A stretch of 64,000 nt of DNA from Chondrilla cf. caribensis (lineage: Eukaryota > Porifera > Demospongiae > Chondrillida > Chondrillidae), in contig OZ026549.1 in assembly GCA_964020155.1 (NCBI GenBank), positions 2,960,133 to 3,024,132 of the forward strand. The letters are read 5' to 3'. A program made the position numbers and the translations under genes. The notes under the pieces were generated by a model. It ran no database searches, had not been told where the DNA came from, and saw only the letters and a list, made by a program, of their open reading frames with translations. Of the stretch, positions 17,201 through 40,060 are shown piece by piece. The first letter of the stretch is position 1; every line of letters begins with the position of its first letter.

Positions 17201-19826
17201 ATATTGGCAGACATACAGAGCATACATTCTCATCACTAGTCCCAGGTGCTAGGTACACAGTAGTAGTGCAGGGACTGAGTGGACGTGTGAATGAAGGTCA
17301 AAGAAGTCGGTATGTCACAAGAAGAGATTTCAAAACTAAAGAAAAAGGTCAGGGTAATATCACATTTTACTTGAGCATATTAATCTCATACTAGGTGGTG
17401 CATAAAGAGTCTAATTTGGACTGAGTTACAAGTTAGAGTTGTTTGGAATGAGGGCATGGCACCACACAACTATTTACTACTTTCCAACATCAATTTATTG
17501 AGCATTTGTGTTGGACTTCTCTTCGTATGCCCCTTTAGGCCCCAAACACCACAACAAAGTATAACTGAAATATAGAACAAAAAATTTTACATGTATACAC
17601 ATCCAATTTATACTTACACATTGATTATGCATACATATCTGTTATCTGATGTGTTATAATAAATTTTACATATGTACGTAATAACACAACATTCACCTAA
17701 CCACCTGTATTATGTACACAATAATCTTTTTCAGGGTGGAGGTAAGGCCACATTTGCCTTCTCTTCAGAGAAATCCCCCTCCTTCTTTCTGGAGATTCAA
17801 TATTTACCTCCCTTGAGATACCTTATACAATTATACAGAGCACATCAGATATCTGTAGGTTTTAGGGAACAGATTTCCTGGGATGAATATGGTCCCACAA
17901 TACAAGTGCTACATAAAACACTATAAAATAATTATATATTAATATCTACACATAATACTACGAATGTGTGCCCAAATGCGCATACACACACACCATCACA
18001 TTATAAATCACACAAATAATATCACAGTGATTACTTAACAAGGGAAAGCCATAACTCCGTATATAATAATATAATATTTTATGTACATATATTATATCTA
18101 TTGTTTTCTATGGATTCAGAACCATCTGCTCCAAGGTATCCCTGTATAATTGGAGATGATACAGATGAAATTGAACTAAACTGGATACCTCCACTGGAAC
18201 CCAATGGAGATGTCTACTATCTCATTGAATATAATGATGGAAATAGAACTGTTCCCGTAAATACCTCGATTGAGTCTACTTACTTCAAATTAACAGGACT
18301 ACAGAGAGGAGTGACCTACAACATCGCAGTGGTGGCAGTGAACTCAGCAGGAAGCAGTGGTGCTGTACCACTTCTTAATTACACACATAACCCACAGAGT
18401 AAGTATCTGTCAATATGTGATAACTTGAATTGTGAGTTGTCATGGTATAACGTTAACCATAGGATATAGATATAGATCATTGTCAAACAACAGCTGATGC
18501 TCAGTATATAGTAGTCCTTTACATAATTGATGGAAATAGAAAATAGTCTTAAGCAATTTATATGTACATACACATGTGTGATATCATTTACATAATATTA
18601 TGCGTGCATACATGTGCATACATGAGTACATGTATGCATGTGAGTGAAATAGGTCTTCAGTGACGTTAGTTTTGATTTCAATTGTATTCACACAGTATCC
18701 ACTACTCTACCTACTCAGAATAACACCTCTGGTGAGTCTATTCATGTGTACATGTATGCTTGTGAGTGTAATAGGTCTTCAGTGACATTAGATTCAATTT
18801 TAATTGTATTCACACAGTATCCACTCCTCTACCTACATAGAATAACCCCTCTGATGAGTCATCCAAACCTTTTACTTGTCCCATATATGTATGTACATCT
18901 TCAATTATATCATTTTATTGTATATATACGTATCTAATAATAACATATATAATATATATTAAACCCTACTGATAACACATTTACCGCTATCTTCCTTGAA
19001 TTTAGCAAATGTAACAGCTGGTGTCATTGGAGCCATTGCAGTCCTATTAATAGTAGTGTCTGCCATAGCAGTTATAATAGTGATAGTGATTTTCTGCTTA
19101 ATGAAGCGCAACAGAAGGAAAGGAGTATCGGAAGGCAAGGGAAAAGGCGACAATACAGACCATTACTACAGTGTAGCCACTGAATATGCACAACCTCCTA
19201 GAATCCAAGGAGAAAACAAGATTGACATGATTGTGTATGACCAAGTTGAGGGTGAAGGCCTGAACAGTACTGACACTTATGAAGATCCTGATGCTGGGGT
19301 CAAAGTTACAAATGACAAGACATCTGGAAATGGCAAACAAAATACAAATATCCCAGGAAAATATTCCAAACTACAGCAAAATATACCTCAAGAACCAACT
19401 CAGAGGGAGAGTACCCCATCTGAGGGTCATTATGATGTAGCTGATAGCAGATCATACCAAGACAAATATGACATGATTGGCTCAGGAATGTATGTCAATT
19501 CAGCTGCAGCAAAAAAAGAAAGTGAAAATGTACTAATAATAAAACCAAAAACTAAATCAAAAAGTCTGCATCCTGAGGATATTAATGATGAAATGCCCAA
19601 GATTGGGAACAATCCTCCCGAGCTTTACACCCAACCAAATAAAGTGAGGAAATGTAATGAAGAATTGGACGCTAATCATGATCAAGTTGATCCAGAGGAA
19701 TTGTACACACAACCTGCCAAGAAAAAGAAGATAAAGAAACCACCACCATATGTATCTAGACACAAAGGTGATGATCCAGAGGCACTCTATACTGCAGTTG
19801 ATAAAGTCAAGAAAAGAAATAACTAA
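14243..19826 (+). CDS. Receptor unit 2: Ig/Ig-like/FN3/FN3/TM receptor with long YxxP-rich tail
   Basis: Exons are 14243-14312 (signal peptide MENIGKVYLMSILLCIISSA), 15722-16039 (Ig), 16622-16927 (Ig-like D2), 17048-17347 and 18120-18398 (FN3), 18696-18731 (Thr-rich stalk microexon) and 19006-19826 (TM and tail). The phase-1 joins give 709 residues. The Ig domain has VLVCRVSG, a core Trp and DGGTYTCEV; the second FN3 has WIPPLEPNG and NSAG. After the helix (VIGAIAVLLIVVSAIAVIIV) comes KRNRRKG. The tail of about 240 residues is unlike the other units. It has YAQP, YEDP and two YTQP (YxxP, the Crk/Nck SH2 type), MYVNS (YxN, Grb2 type), YSKL, YDQV and YTAV, plus a basic KKKKIKKPPP stretch. A signalling receptor with different partners from its neighbours is inferred. 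Confidence 0.82.
14580..15440 (+). other. CpG-rich, coding-like segment in intron 1 of unit 2
   Basis: This piece of the first intron is rich in CG dinucleotides, unlike its AT-rich surroundings. It contains an open stretch from about 15014 to 15364 that includes IYGCTGYSGRRLIIDYYDEI and, further on, ISGSIAVYLQYTIRM. A separate piece near 14586-14690 reads VGKIERNQISVTFIRLVYRP in another block. Related sequence is present in the first introns of units 5, 4 and 3. I do not recognise a domain. It may be a decayed or alternative exon set, an internal promoter/CpG island, or an old insertion. Confidence 0.45.
18818..18853 (+). pseudogene. Decayed second copy of the 36-nt stalk microexon
   Basis: A tandem duplication of about 122 bp (roughly 18610-18731 and 18736-18853) copied the microexon and its acceptor. 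The second copy has an in-frame TAG, and its donor has changed from GT to AT (CTGATGAGT). Splicing it in would stop the protein before the membrane helix. It should be skipped, or could in principle yield a soluble form. Confidence 0.7.
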
Positions 19827-22384
19827 CATATATTAAATGGTGTTCCATGCAATTACTTTGTTCACGTGTGTAATCCTATGATACAACTATATATGTAAGA
19901 AATGTTAGTCATTACTATTCTTTATTATTCTATTTTTCTTGAAAGTAAAAGTTCAGCTCTATTATCCAGTACAATGAAATAGGGATATTGGACTGCGAAG
20001 TTTCCAACTGCTGTTGTCAGTACCTTAGTATTGGATATAATGATACATTAAATAGTAACAGGTAATTCATGTATACCCCTAGTTTTATAAGTCGTGTAAT
20101 ACATTATTTTTATCATATGACATTTTATGCAAAGTGTATTATGATGCTTATAAAACAGGGTATGCACCTTGTGCAGAACCTCACTATGGAAGAAACGTAT
20201 ATATGGTCTAGTCTACATATATTTATATATATGTACTTATACAAATGTTGTATAGCCACTGGTGGACATTTATAGCAACATAATAGCTCTCAATTGCATA
20301 TAAAAGTAATATATTATAGGACAGTAAGAAGGTTCTTTTGTATTAAATAACTAAAACTACTCTTGATAGCCTCCCACCACTAACAATAACCCAGTTACTA
20401 TCTGGTTGCTATTATCTAACAAACTTACATCCAAAATTTATTAGAGGATGCACAAGCGTATGAAGCAACTGAGGGGTGAGCAAAAATTATTGTTCTTTTA
20501 ATAGAATCAAATGTTACTACTACATTTATTAATAAATGGAAAATGATACACACACACTACAGGTGGTCGTTTTCAGTTTGATAACATTACGGTTGACTTC
20601 AAACTAGAGGTCACAAACTTGAAAACAAATACTAGGGATTGTGTTAGATTGTTACAGTAGCAATGACTTGGGCCAATCCATATATACTGCAAATGCTATG
20701 GACTGGCATCCATATCTGAATCAAATTTGCTCGAACCACAAGCCATTTCTTCTCTCAACTTAATAGCATCCAATGGCATTTCACGTGTTCAAATATTTGC
20801 CTTTGATAATCATATAATATACATAGAAGCATATTTGTCAAAAGGTTACCTGCCTAGATACTATAATAAATACAATTAATTTCAATAAAATCAAACATAC
20901 TGTAACTTGAAACCGCTTTAGGCAGAGTTAACATTCTTACAGGAAACACTGCAACTCTCTCTACATAGACACTTTAAAAACAGAGACTACTCCTATCACA
21001 GTCAATATCTATGGATTTAATACTCAGCTCTACTGGAGGGAGTAGCCAGACAGAATAAACAAACTATCACTATTAATCATTAATTAATAATAACACTATT
21101 ATAATTGGTTATCAGTGTTAAATAGATTATATCTTTCAAATATTAATACTTAGGAGCAATATGCTTGTTTACATTGGGATTGAAGAATGCCAAAGATTAG
21201 AGTGCCTTGTCTGCCTTTACTAGTAGAGAGGGGGACCATGTTGCACAATCTACCACATTTCACTCACATTATTTTATATTGAATTTCTTCACTAATCATT
21301 CATTGTATTTTTCTGGAAAGGGTCAAATTACAAAATGGTATCAATGCTCATTAATTGCAGTGAAGAAGACATGAACTCCATTGGTACATACGTCGAAAGG
21401 AATACTAAGTATTAAACCATTTGCATGTGTACATACTCAATTATGATTGATTTACTGTGATTTCCCAATATAAACTAACATGACTTGCATGTTAGTTGAT
21501 ATAATAGTGAAATACAGTAACAATAATTATTGTATTTCCCTATTATAATTAATTGCGTTTTTGCACTTTGAAAATATCATCTAAACATAAAGTGAGGTAG
21601 GTTTGACAGGAAAGTGTGTGTGGCAAGGTTACATGGAATGCAATTTGCTGGTCTCAAAATTCAGATGTAGTCAGTATGAAATCCACGTCTCTTGTCTTAA
21701 TTTTAGTTACACTTTTCACTGTAAAATACCAGTGGGAATATTCCACTATTATTGGATTATTATGATGAATTGTAGAAAATCATTGGCTGGTTAAATTCAA
21801 CTATGATTTAAATTCTACAATTTTGTACTGGTAGTATCACTCTATTGTGCTCCTATCCTGATTTGTAGTGAATACATCATATTATATGAAATGCAATGTA
21901 ACAATGAGGTAGCTATACTAATAAGCCTATCAGAATCACTTGAAATGAGCAATTATATTACAGTTAAATGGCTTCATAACTTGACCTTCATGAGCATTAA
22001 AGCATAAACAACATGTTTACACATTTGAGGTAATTACTGTGGCTTCTGAGCATCTGGCCCTATTGCACACTGTACATGGTATAGCATATTCCAAATTTTA
22101 CCTTTGTATTTTTCCATTAGTATACATTTTGTACATGTTAATAATCCTAGGTGGTAATAGCCCATTATGAAATTTCCACTGTTGGATATAATCCACAAAT
22201 ATTGCTCACCAGACACATGCATGTGGTGGATAAGCAACTCATAAAAACCACCAATAATATTGGATTATAATCACCACTATTTTCACAGCACTGGTAGCTA
22301 ATTTAAAAGTCTTGTAAAATCATGCAGGGTTCAGACTATCCAGATTGAATTATTCAGGGAATCATGCAGATATCACATGATAAA
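19827..22384. other. Intergenic region between units 2 and 3
   Basis: AT-rich, without a convincing gene. Parts match other intergenic copies: 20260-20830 resembles 13130-13700, 20930-21060 resembles 47400-47490 and 63420-63530, and 22040-22340 resembles 32650-32960. Short frames here are not conserved as protein in those copies. Confidence 0.6.
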
Positions 22385-22389
22385 ATCCT

Positions 22390-22490
22390 TGATAAGTCAG
22401 TTAGTACTTCCTTTGACCATAGAAATGTTTGGGCTTTAAGAAAAGGAAACATTCCTATGGTCAGAGGAAGTACTAACTGACCTATAGGTA
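22390..22490 (+). promoter_or_regulatory. Upstream inverted repeat and conserved element of unit 3
   Basis: GTCAGTTAGTACTTCC near 22396 and TTGACCATAG beside it are reverse-complemented by CTATGGTCAGAGGAAG and TACTAACTGAC at about 22455-22481. This gives arms of roughly 26 bp. The right arm is the element conserved upstream of units 2, 4 and 5. In unit 4 the left arm is only partly preserved (GTCAGTTAGTACTTTC near 32996). It ends about 75 bp before the start codon of unit 3. Confidence 0.5.
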
Positions 22491-22564
22491 TTCACTGGAC
22501 CTATATGGATCCTGAAAACACACTCTAACAGAATTCAAGTGCTACCAGATGAAATATTGGGAAG

Positions 22565-32017
<9,453 letters not shown>

Positions 32018-32552
32018 TAGTGTGTGAGAGGGCCATCCAGGGTATAATAGCAGACATCATAAAATTGATATTATCCTTTGCATATGCACGTACACGTATG
32101 CACAAAAAATATGCGCGTGTACTTGCGATTTTGACTTACACCAATTATTGCAAATGAACTGTAGCATTGATATCATACACGAGTACAATGACATAGTGTC
32201 AATAGGGTCACTCCTGGATTATTCAAGCAAGATCCCAATGGAGACAGAAATCCAGATTGGATAGGAATCAAAATTAGGATAAACAAGGGAATAATGTATA
32301 GCAAGCGATAGAGTATAATATTATAGTATAATTGTAGTTGCATTGGTAGTACTAGTAGTATTCTTACTATAGATCTATGTATACATGATGAGCTGTGTAC
32401 AATCTTGTGAATAATCATGTAGAGAACATGCAACATGATGTATGTACCTAGTAACACAAATTTCAATAGCTTCATCACAAATGAGGGAAAGCAAATCTAT
32501 GCACATCTGTTTCAAGCTATAAGTTTTTGGAGATGGAAATCACACCTAAAAT

Positions 32553-32615
<63 letters not shown>

Positions 32616-33048
32616 ATGCGTGTGCATTCAAGCATATCAAATAACATGAAGTAATAGCTGTGGTTTCTGAACTTCCGGCCCTATTGCACACTGTACATGG
32701 TATAGCATATTCCAAATGTTACCTTTCTATGTATCCATTAGTATAAATTTGTACATGTTAATTATCCTAGGTGGTAATAGTCCATTGTGGAATTTGCAGT
32801 TGGATATAATCCTTAAATATTTTGCACCATATGCAATTGCATAAGCAATTCATAAAACCACCATGCAATAATAATTATTGTGGAATATTACCACTATTCT
32901 CACAGCACTGGTAAAATCATGTAGGGTTCAGACTATATCCAGATCAAATTAATTAGAGCATCATGCAGATATCACATGAAGGGATCCTTGATATGTCAGT
33001 TAGTACTTTCTGATTGATTGATTTTTTGGGTTAAAAGAAAAGGAAACA
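32018..33048. other. Intergenic region between units 3 and 4
   Basis: The first 300 bp match the region after unit 5 (58703-58950). 32650-32960 matches 22030-22340 upstream of unit 3. A (TG)n microsatellite fills 32555-32614. I see no gene here. Confidence 0.65.
32555..32614. repeat. (TG)n microsatellite, intergenic
   Basis: About 60 bp of uninterrupted TG at the junction between two blocks of duplicated intergenic DNA. Confidence 0.97.
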
Positions 33049-33090
33049 TTTCTATGGCCAGAGGAAGTATTAACTGACTTATAGGTATTC
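33049..33090 (+). promoter_or_regulatory. Conserved upstream element of receptor unit 4
   Basis: TTTCTATGGCCAGAGGAAG followed by TATTAACTGACTTATAGG is the unit 4 version of the block conserved upstream of units 2, 3 and 5. It ends about 94 bp before the start codon at 33184. Confidence 0.5.
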
Positions 33091-33183
33091 GTGGGACATA
33101 TAGTATGTATACATATGTATCCTGAAATCACACTGTAACAAAATTAAAGTACTACCAGATGAACTATTGTCCAAGTGAGAAAG

Positions 33184-36100
33184 ATGAGCTACATCAAAAG
33201 AATCTTTTTGATAAGTACTGTACTCTATATGCTGACAACTACAACTGCCTTTTCAGGTGAGTTCGACTAACGATCGCTGACCTAAATCACGGTGGGATAT
33301 TTAGTCACGCCAGACCACAAGCCGGGACAGCGAAAGGGGCCCCGCTAGCTGTCACCGTCTTCGAGTTCAATCTTTTGAAGTCATCGCCTAGTGTATTCAC
33401 TCCTTTAGTTCCGTTCATTCTCATCAATATTATGGCTATTTCTCGAGATTTGATAAATAACTTGTCCAGCATTTGCCACGTGTTTACAGCCATATCCTCC
33501 TCTGGATATGACTTGTACACCGATATGATGACCGTACGGATGCCGATTCACGGCTCCGTCAAACTAAATCACCTGGTTTTTATCTGTGTGCATTCTCCAT
33601 ACAATTACACGCTTAATGCGCTGACTAAGTAGGTAAATACAAGGATATATAATTTAATGAGGAAGATCATACCTTCGTTATACTAATGCAACGACTTCCT
33701 TACTTGATTTAATACAGTTAAATAGACAGTGTCCGTTAGTTTGTATGTCAAGACGATCCTTTCACTTACCTACGTGTAAACAGATGTGCCACGTAGGGTG
33801 ACCGTCTCTTTGAAAGTTATTTTGATGAAATCGAAAGTTAATTTTGTTCCACCATATCATAGATACTCAAACGCTACAGTAAAGTAGTTTTCACGTTCTA
33901 ACCATATCCAACACGTGCTTTGTGTATAAAATCTGATTCATTGCATAGTGAATCGGATATTTTATATTGGCAAAACATTCAGTATAATAAAATTACTGGC
34001 ACAAAGCGTGAGCTGTCCAAGAGCAAAGTGGTAACCGTGTATTTAAAACGCAGAGATTGAAGCGTCGAGCGAAATTTGCGTTAACAGTCTTGACAGTAAA
34101 CTATAAACTCAAGTACACACTGACTGGAAACCACCATTTATGATCATGCAGCATTATCGTACACAATTGCACGATATCAATGTCATAGGACAATCTTATT
34201 GATAGAGACCGACATTAATTTTATCACTGAAATGACAGATCAAAATTAAGAAAAACTGAGATATTAATATGAGCGCCATTTTAAAGTACAAATACTGTTG
34301 GTATGCGGAATGTACTTGCTTTTACCGGAAGTGAATGTTTAACAGCATGTATCTTAAAATTGCGGAATTCCATAAGGGACAATTCAATCGATCCTAACTC
34401 GGAAACTATACTGGATAGCGATGCGAAACAAACTGCAACAGGAAGCACATTAAATGTACTATAACGTAGGACAACAAACGGGAAATCGTCATCATGTGCG
34501 AAGTGGGCCCTTTTCTCATATCCTGTCACAAATTTTTAATGAAACTACATGGGTTTGGTTGGTGGGACAAGTACAATATTCAAAGATTCTGGTTATCATA
34601 CATAGGTTTGAAGTGTAAGATTTAATATTAATATAATCTCTCACATAATCGAAGACCATAATACAAGTATCTAAACTTTATATACCATACATGAAAATAG
34701 GAAAGCGTTGCACTTGTGTGTATACATGGCAATCAGGTTAAGAGTACATGGTTAGTGTTAGTCTAAGAGTGGTTAGTAAAGATGATCATGCAGTAATGCA
34801 TGGCTATTTTTGCACCCTTCGAGTATTTCATTATTATGTGTTCTTGTTTTACCTTATTTGCACTTGCACCCCTCTGCACACCATAAACCTGGATACATGA
34901 TAAAGCAGTTAACATTTGTTTGCAGAATCACACACAATCCATATTTCTGTAGGGCCTTTGGCAAGGGCCATTTGCCCCTCACCCACCTTGAAAATTCACA
35001 CACATGCACGCATACACACACACGCGCGCGCGCACGCACACACACACTGCACACACACACGCACACACACACAGATGCACACACGCACACACACACACGA
35101 CATTCCTCTGTGCTGGTTAGCTAACAGTGTACATTTCTACTCCCAGGTTCCCCTGAGGTAACTGTGGTGATTGATGGCTACACAGTTGACTCTACTCAAT
35201 CCTCACCAGCTTCACTACCACTAGGAACAGCTCTTGTGTTGGTGTGTAGAGTCAGTGGAATACCACAGAGACAGATCAAATATAACTGGACATGTCCAGA
35301 TGGTTTATGTGAACGTCCAGGATATGTGGGGAGAAAGGTTGTTAACGACAATACTCTAGCAGTCAATATAACTTCTAACAGTGACGGAGGAACATACATC
35401 TGTGAAGTATCAAGAGAGGAGGCAGATGGGGGATACAGCCAATATTACACTCTCAGTGTTTCAGGTCAATACACAAAATTTATACATAAACATATACAGG
35501 GACATGCTAACAAAACGATGAAAATGCTAACAAGTATATATGAAATAAATAATCCATCTCATTATCATTATAGGAGGACATGTCATTCACAGTTATGGGA
35601 GGCTTGTGCACTTGGAACATATAATCACTAGAGTAGATCAGCTTCTACCACCTGGTAATCAAACAGCCCCTGGAAGAATGGACTGCATAAGATCTGCACC
35701 AGAAACTGCTCGTTTTATATTGGATAATCCTCAGCCATCCAACAATTTTGTATATCAAGGTGTTGAGGATCCCCCCAACCCTCAAATGGCTACTTTACTA
35801 TTCAATCGATCATACTTGTCAATGAACAGTTTTGAAAATGCAGAGGGTTTCTGTGTGAGAAAATTAACATTTTTTTATATCTTTTTATTAGCAGGTACAT
35901 ACGTAAAATATGCACACATTCTGCCAATGCTTTATCTACTAGTCCAGTTTTGTTTTGTCATCTCTGACAGGTAAATTACCCGATGTGACCATCGTGAGCG
36001 CTGAGCCAGGCACCACTAATGCAAGTATTGAAATAGACATTCAAGTCCCCTCGGGTATTATTAGACCCATTGTAGGATATGAACGTCATGTCTTTGGAGT

Positions 36101-36892
36101 GACACTGCAGGGAGAGTACAGAAATTTTGAGATAAGTAGACAATATACATTCTCATCATTAGTCCCAGGTGCTAGGTACACAGTAGTAGTGCAGGGATTG
36201 AGTGGAGCTGCAGGTGATAGGAGTCAGCATGTCACAAGAAGAGATGTCAAAACTACAGAAACAAGTGAGTATAGTGAATATAGTGAGTATATAGTGAATT
36301 GATAACTATATATGGATTATTTGGTAAGGTAGTATTCTGAAGTATTCTGTATAACAAGCTATCACTTTTGAAATGCAACAATTATGAAAATTGTGATTTG
36401 GATTCTATCAATTCAGAACCATCATTTCCAAGGTACATTATTGTACATGTACATAATATATTTATTGTTTTCCGTCAATTCAGAACCATCAGCTCCAAGG
36501 TATCCCTGTATATTAGGAGAGAGTAGGGATGGAATTGAACTCAACTGGATACCACCACTGGAACCCAACGGAGATGTCTACTATCTCATTGAATATAATG
36601 ATGAAATTTATACTGTTTCAATAAATACAGCCAGTGAGTCTACATACTTGAATTTAACAGGACTACAGAGAGGAGTAACCTACAACATCACAGTGGTGGC
36701 AGTGAACTCAGCAGGAAGGAGTGACACTGGACCAGTTCTGAATTACACACATAACCCACCGAGTGAGTAGCTAACATTACAATGAGCAGTAAGCAAATTA
36801 ATATGCATGCATTTTTACCTGGGATTATAAAACAGTGTAATATGTGTGTGATAGTGTGTTCATGGGTGTGTATACAAGTGCATATGTGTGTA

Positions 36893-36984
<92 letters not shown>

Positions 36985-37540
36985 GTGTGCATACATGTGA
37001 CGGCTTGTGCATATGTGTTTGAACCTATTATTTGAAGGATGAACAATCTGATGTAGCAACATGCTCAAATTGCTTACTACAGTTAACACCCCGTCACAAA
37101 AATCTCCTACCTCATCACAAAACACTCCTACTGCAGTGATCATAGCTGTAGCTGTAGTGATCATCGCGATCCTACTGGTCATTATTGCAATACTGAGTGT
37201 TTTGCTGGTACTGAAGAGGAAGAAACAACCGCCCACAGTGCAGTGTGACCATGTAAACATGTCAGAGATTCATGACAAAGTGGATGATATTGTGGAGACC
37301 AACCAAGATTATCAAGAATTGGATGTCAGCAAGATGGATGACGATGTGATGACCAGCAAAGACTATCAAAAACTGAATGTCAGAAAGATGGATCCTCTGG
37401 GTGATAAGGCGATGACCACAAAAAGCAATCTTGGATTAAATGTCAGCAAAAAGGATGATGCTGTTATTTGCAAAGAAGACTATGAAGAATTAGACACTGA
37501 AAAGATGGATGAGACCACCCAATATGCGTCGTTGAAGTGA
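33184..37540 (+). CDS. Receptor unit 4: Ig/Ig-like/FN3/FN3/TM receptor with YxxL tail
   Basis: Exons are 33184-33256 (signal peptide MSYIKRIFLISTVLYMLTTT), 35147-35464 (Ig), 35574-35894 (Ig-like D2), 35971-36264 and 36484-36762 (FN3) and 37083-37540 (stalk, TM, tail). The joins give 580 residues. There is no separate microexon; the stalk INTPSQKSPTSSQNTPT is encoded at the start of the last exon, as in unit 1. The D2 exon ends in a hydrophobic TFFYIFLLAG instead of the FYLSPG type, a feature shared only with unit 5. The tail has YQEL, YQKL, YEEL and YASL. The position that is YLGL in unit 3 is NLGL here, so that Tyr is absent. Confidence 0.82.
33375..33900 (+). other. Conserved intron-1 segment of unit 4
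   Basis: A frame at 33375-33632 contains VRMPIHGSVKLNHLVFICVH. It aligns in the same frame with MRMPSHGAVGKIECNQISVT of unit 5 (about 53824-53900) and with the unit 2 copy. The following DNA to about 33900 aligns with the GYSGRRL block of unit 2 but is interrupted by stops. It may be a remnant exon or a regulatory island. Confidence 0.45.
34270..34540. other. Unit 4-specific insertion in intron 1
   Basis: About 270 bp interrupting DNA otherwise shared with unit 3 (27660-27760). It contains an 82-codon antisense frame at 34281-34529 with no recognisable domain. The left end has AGCGCCATTTTAAAG. No clear terminal repeats are visible. It is most likely a small insertion of unknown class. Confidence 0.35.
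34996..35099. repeat. Imperfect (CA)n tract before the Ig exon of unit 4
   Basis: CA/CG-rich dinucleotide tract ending less than 50 bp before the Ig-exon acceptor. It matches the position of the tract in unit 3. Confidence 0.93.
36897..36980. repeat. (TG)n microsatellite in last intron of unit 4
   Basis: TG tract between the second FN3 exon and the TM exon, in the same position as in unit 1. Any frames through it are repeat artefacts. Confidence 0.97.
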
Positions 37541-39296
37541 TAGCATATGAGAGGGCTACCCAGGGTATAGAAGTAGACATCATTTTATAGCATAAGTTTC
37601 TTTTGTGTATGTAGTATGTACACTTATATACGCATATAGTAGGAATGTTTGTATCAACATGTAAGCTGTATTGTACTTGTACCAATTATTCCCAAACCAA
37701 CTGTCATAAATAACATAATTATATACGTATGCACATAATAGATAGGCTGTGGAATATAGTGCGAAGGATAGAGTATATGGACATAGGATCAATATGGTCA
37801 CTCTTGGATGATTCCAATAATATTATCACATTGGAGATGGAAGTTCAGATTGAATAGAGGTCAAATAAAGATAAATAATATATAAATTGAATAGAGAAAT
37901 AAAGAAATTATTGTAGTAGCCACTGAATTTGAATTGTAAAGGATGCATTAATTTGAGTTTGATATTCTATATTGGTCATGGGCCACTATAAGCTATTATA
38001 GCATACTGCAATAACAACATGATATTATGTGGGTTACATTTCAACAGGTAACCAAGATGATTATTAGGGGTTATAGGATATTCAAGACCAAGAGTAGGTA
38101 TAATATATAGATGAATAACCCTCAAGCATACCTATGAAAGAGATCACAAGGAGCTTATAGTTGACATACCATACATTATTGCCAAAACATCAGGCTGGAA
38201 ATAGATAAATTTTATACAATTTACCCACAAGCACCCTATATGAATGCAACAATGTCATACTATTTAATTATACTGCAAGTATGTATGTACTAACAGGATA
38301 AACAATGTACATACTTTATCTTACTAACTCGCCTAGTATACACTTTTGCTGAAAGGGGTATTAATATGAATTTGAAAAAAATTTCATTATTCATAGTATT
38401 AGTATTATTATTATTATAAGTATGATTGAAATGGTGAGATTTTCATAATATCATCAACAATGAAAAATAATGACAGTAAGCTATTGCATATTATATGGTT
38501 TTGATTATTATTATATTATTAATTACTATTGATAAGATAATGATATCGATGATGATGCGATAAATGATAAGACTACAAATTATAATTATTACAATTAATG
38601 TTAAATAAGTGAGATAATATTATAATGATATTAATATTTTTATTAAACAGGCTCTATGGCAACAATATAATAACCATATAATACAAGTTTCAAATAAATC
38701 ATTAATTAAAGAAAAAGAGGGTCCTCACTGGTCCTGCTGAGCTGATCTAGTGTGCCCAAAACTGAGATGGCATTACCTGTCAGAATGGCAACGTAGACTC
38801 TTTGTATCAGAAATTGATATGATCTCTGTTCTCCAGTGACCTTCATTTTTCCAGTCCTAATTGCACTACACATGAAGAGTATAATCATATTTTAAATTTA
38901 TTCATTACATGTGTATCAGTGTTAGCATTATGTTTGTACATGTTGAAATAATGTTCACTTCATGATTATACAAGTAGAAATAATATTATATAATATATTA
39001 ATGCTGTCAATTATATGTTGCCCTACGTAAATTGCATGGGTATGAACACGTAACATTGGATGGAAAATGTACAATATTTTCTTACTCAAACTGACTTATA
39101 AAAATGTATGCACATGTGTTATCATAATATAAACTTATAATGAGTCCTAAATCTACGTCCTATAGCTATGGAATCCAGACCTTCTAGATAACTCCACAAA
39201 ATCCACTGACTGAATTTACATATATATTGTCCAGCTGAAGCTGAGAATTTCCATCTACTGACTAATGTCACCAGTCATAGAATGAAATACTACTGT
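37541..39296. repeat. Intergenic segment duplicated from downstream of unit 1 (copy 2)
   Basis: Aligns with 5098-7995 minus a block around 6120-7370 that carries the (TG)n tract of the first copy. Similarity breaks at about 39296 (AGAATGAAATAC) and resumes at about 40060, where the unit 1 copy reads on without interruption. No gene is seen. Confidence 0.7.
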
Positions 39297-40060
39297 TGCA
39301 ATGGTGTCTTTATTATGCATATTAAATTAAAGATTAAGAAATTGCCAAAGGTTGAAAGATGTTACATCAATTGAATGCTTACATAGGCATTCACATTACC
39401 TGATTACTCTAGGATTATTCCAGTACTCACATTACATCAAATCTATTTAACTTATATTGTATATTAAACACCTAATTATCTTCCCATATCACTGTGTGGG
39501 TGGGTTTTGTGGTTTTTGAGTTAGTATAAATTCGCAGCATATTGAACGGTGTCTCAGTACCCTGAGGTGAACTATTTGGGAAGGTTAACATAAGGTGAGT
39601 ACTACTGATGGCCAAGATCAAATGGAACACTAGGATAGTATATTTATGATATCTTATGTGAGTGTCTACGGTGAAGTCTAGCCTCGTCAACCTGCTGCTG
39701 CACCCGTTATTTCAGCTAATTCCTCCTAAGTAACCTGCAGATATAGATGTAAGGGCAGTTATGTCAGACAACTATTATTATTTTAATGCTCAAACCTGTG
39801 AGCCTTAGGATTATTGTTATGTAATAGGATAAAAAATCATACAACAAATTGGGATAAAGGATTACAGTGGAATTGTTGGACAGTAGGAGTAGTGATCATA
39901 CAACAACTTCTGGCCATAAATGAAATTCTAATTCCTTGCTAATGTTGCAGGATCATGATAATATGTTGGAGAGAGAGAGTGTGTGTTATACAGTCATGAA
40001 TCCAACTGGACGACTTATATCTTGTCCACAGTGCAGTATATATTATTGTGTATAATTATA
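39297..40060. other. Insertion of about 760 bp ending in the left arm of a palindrome
   Basis: This block is absent from the paralogous segment (around 7995). It is AT-rich with no recognisable coding content; a 72-codon antisense frame at 39472-39690 has no domain I know. Its right end is an inverted copy of the DNA that follows it. Confidence 0.55.

Noticed and set aside
36405..36440. Second acceptor-like TTCAGAACCATC before the last FN3 exon of unit 4
   Set aside because: It is a partial duplicate of the true exon start; the following bases do not continue the FN3 frame, while 36484 does.
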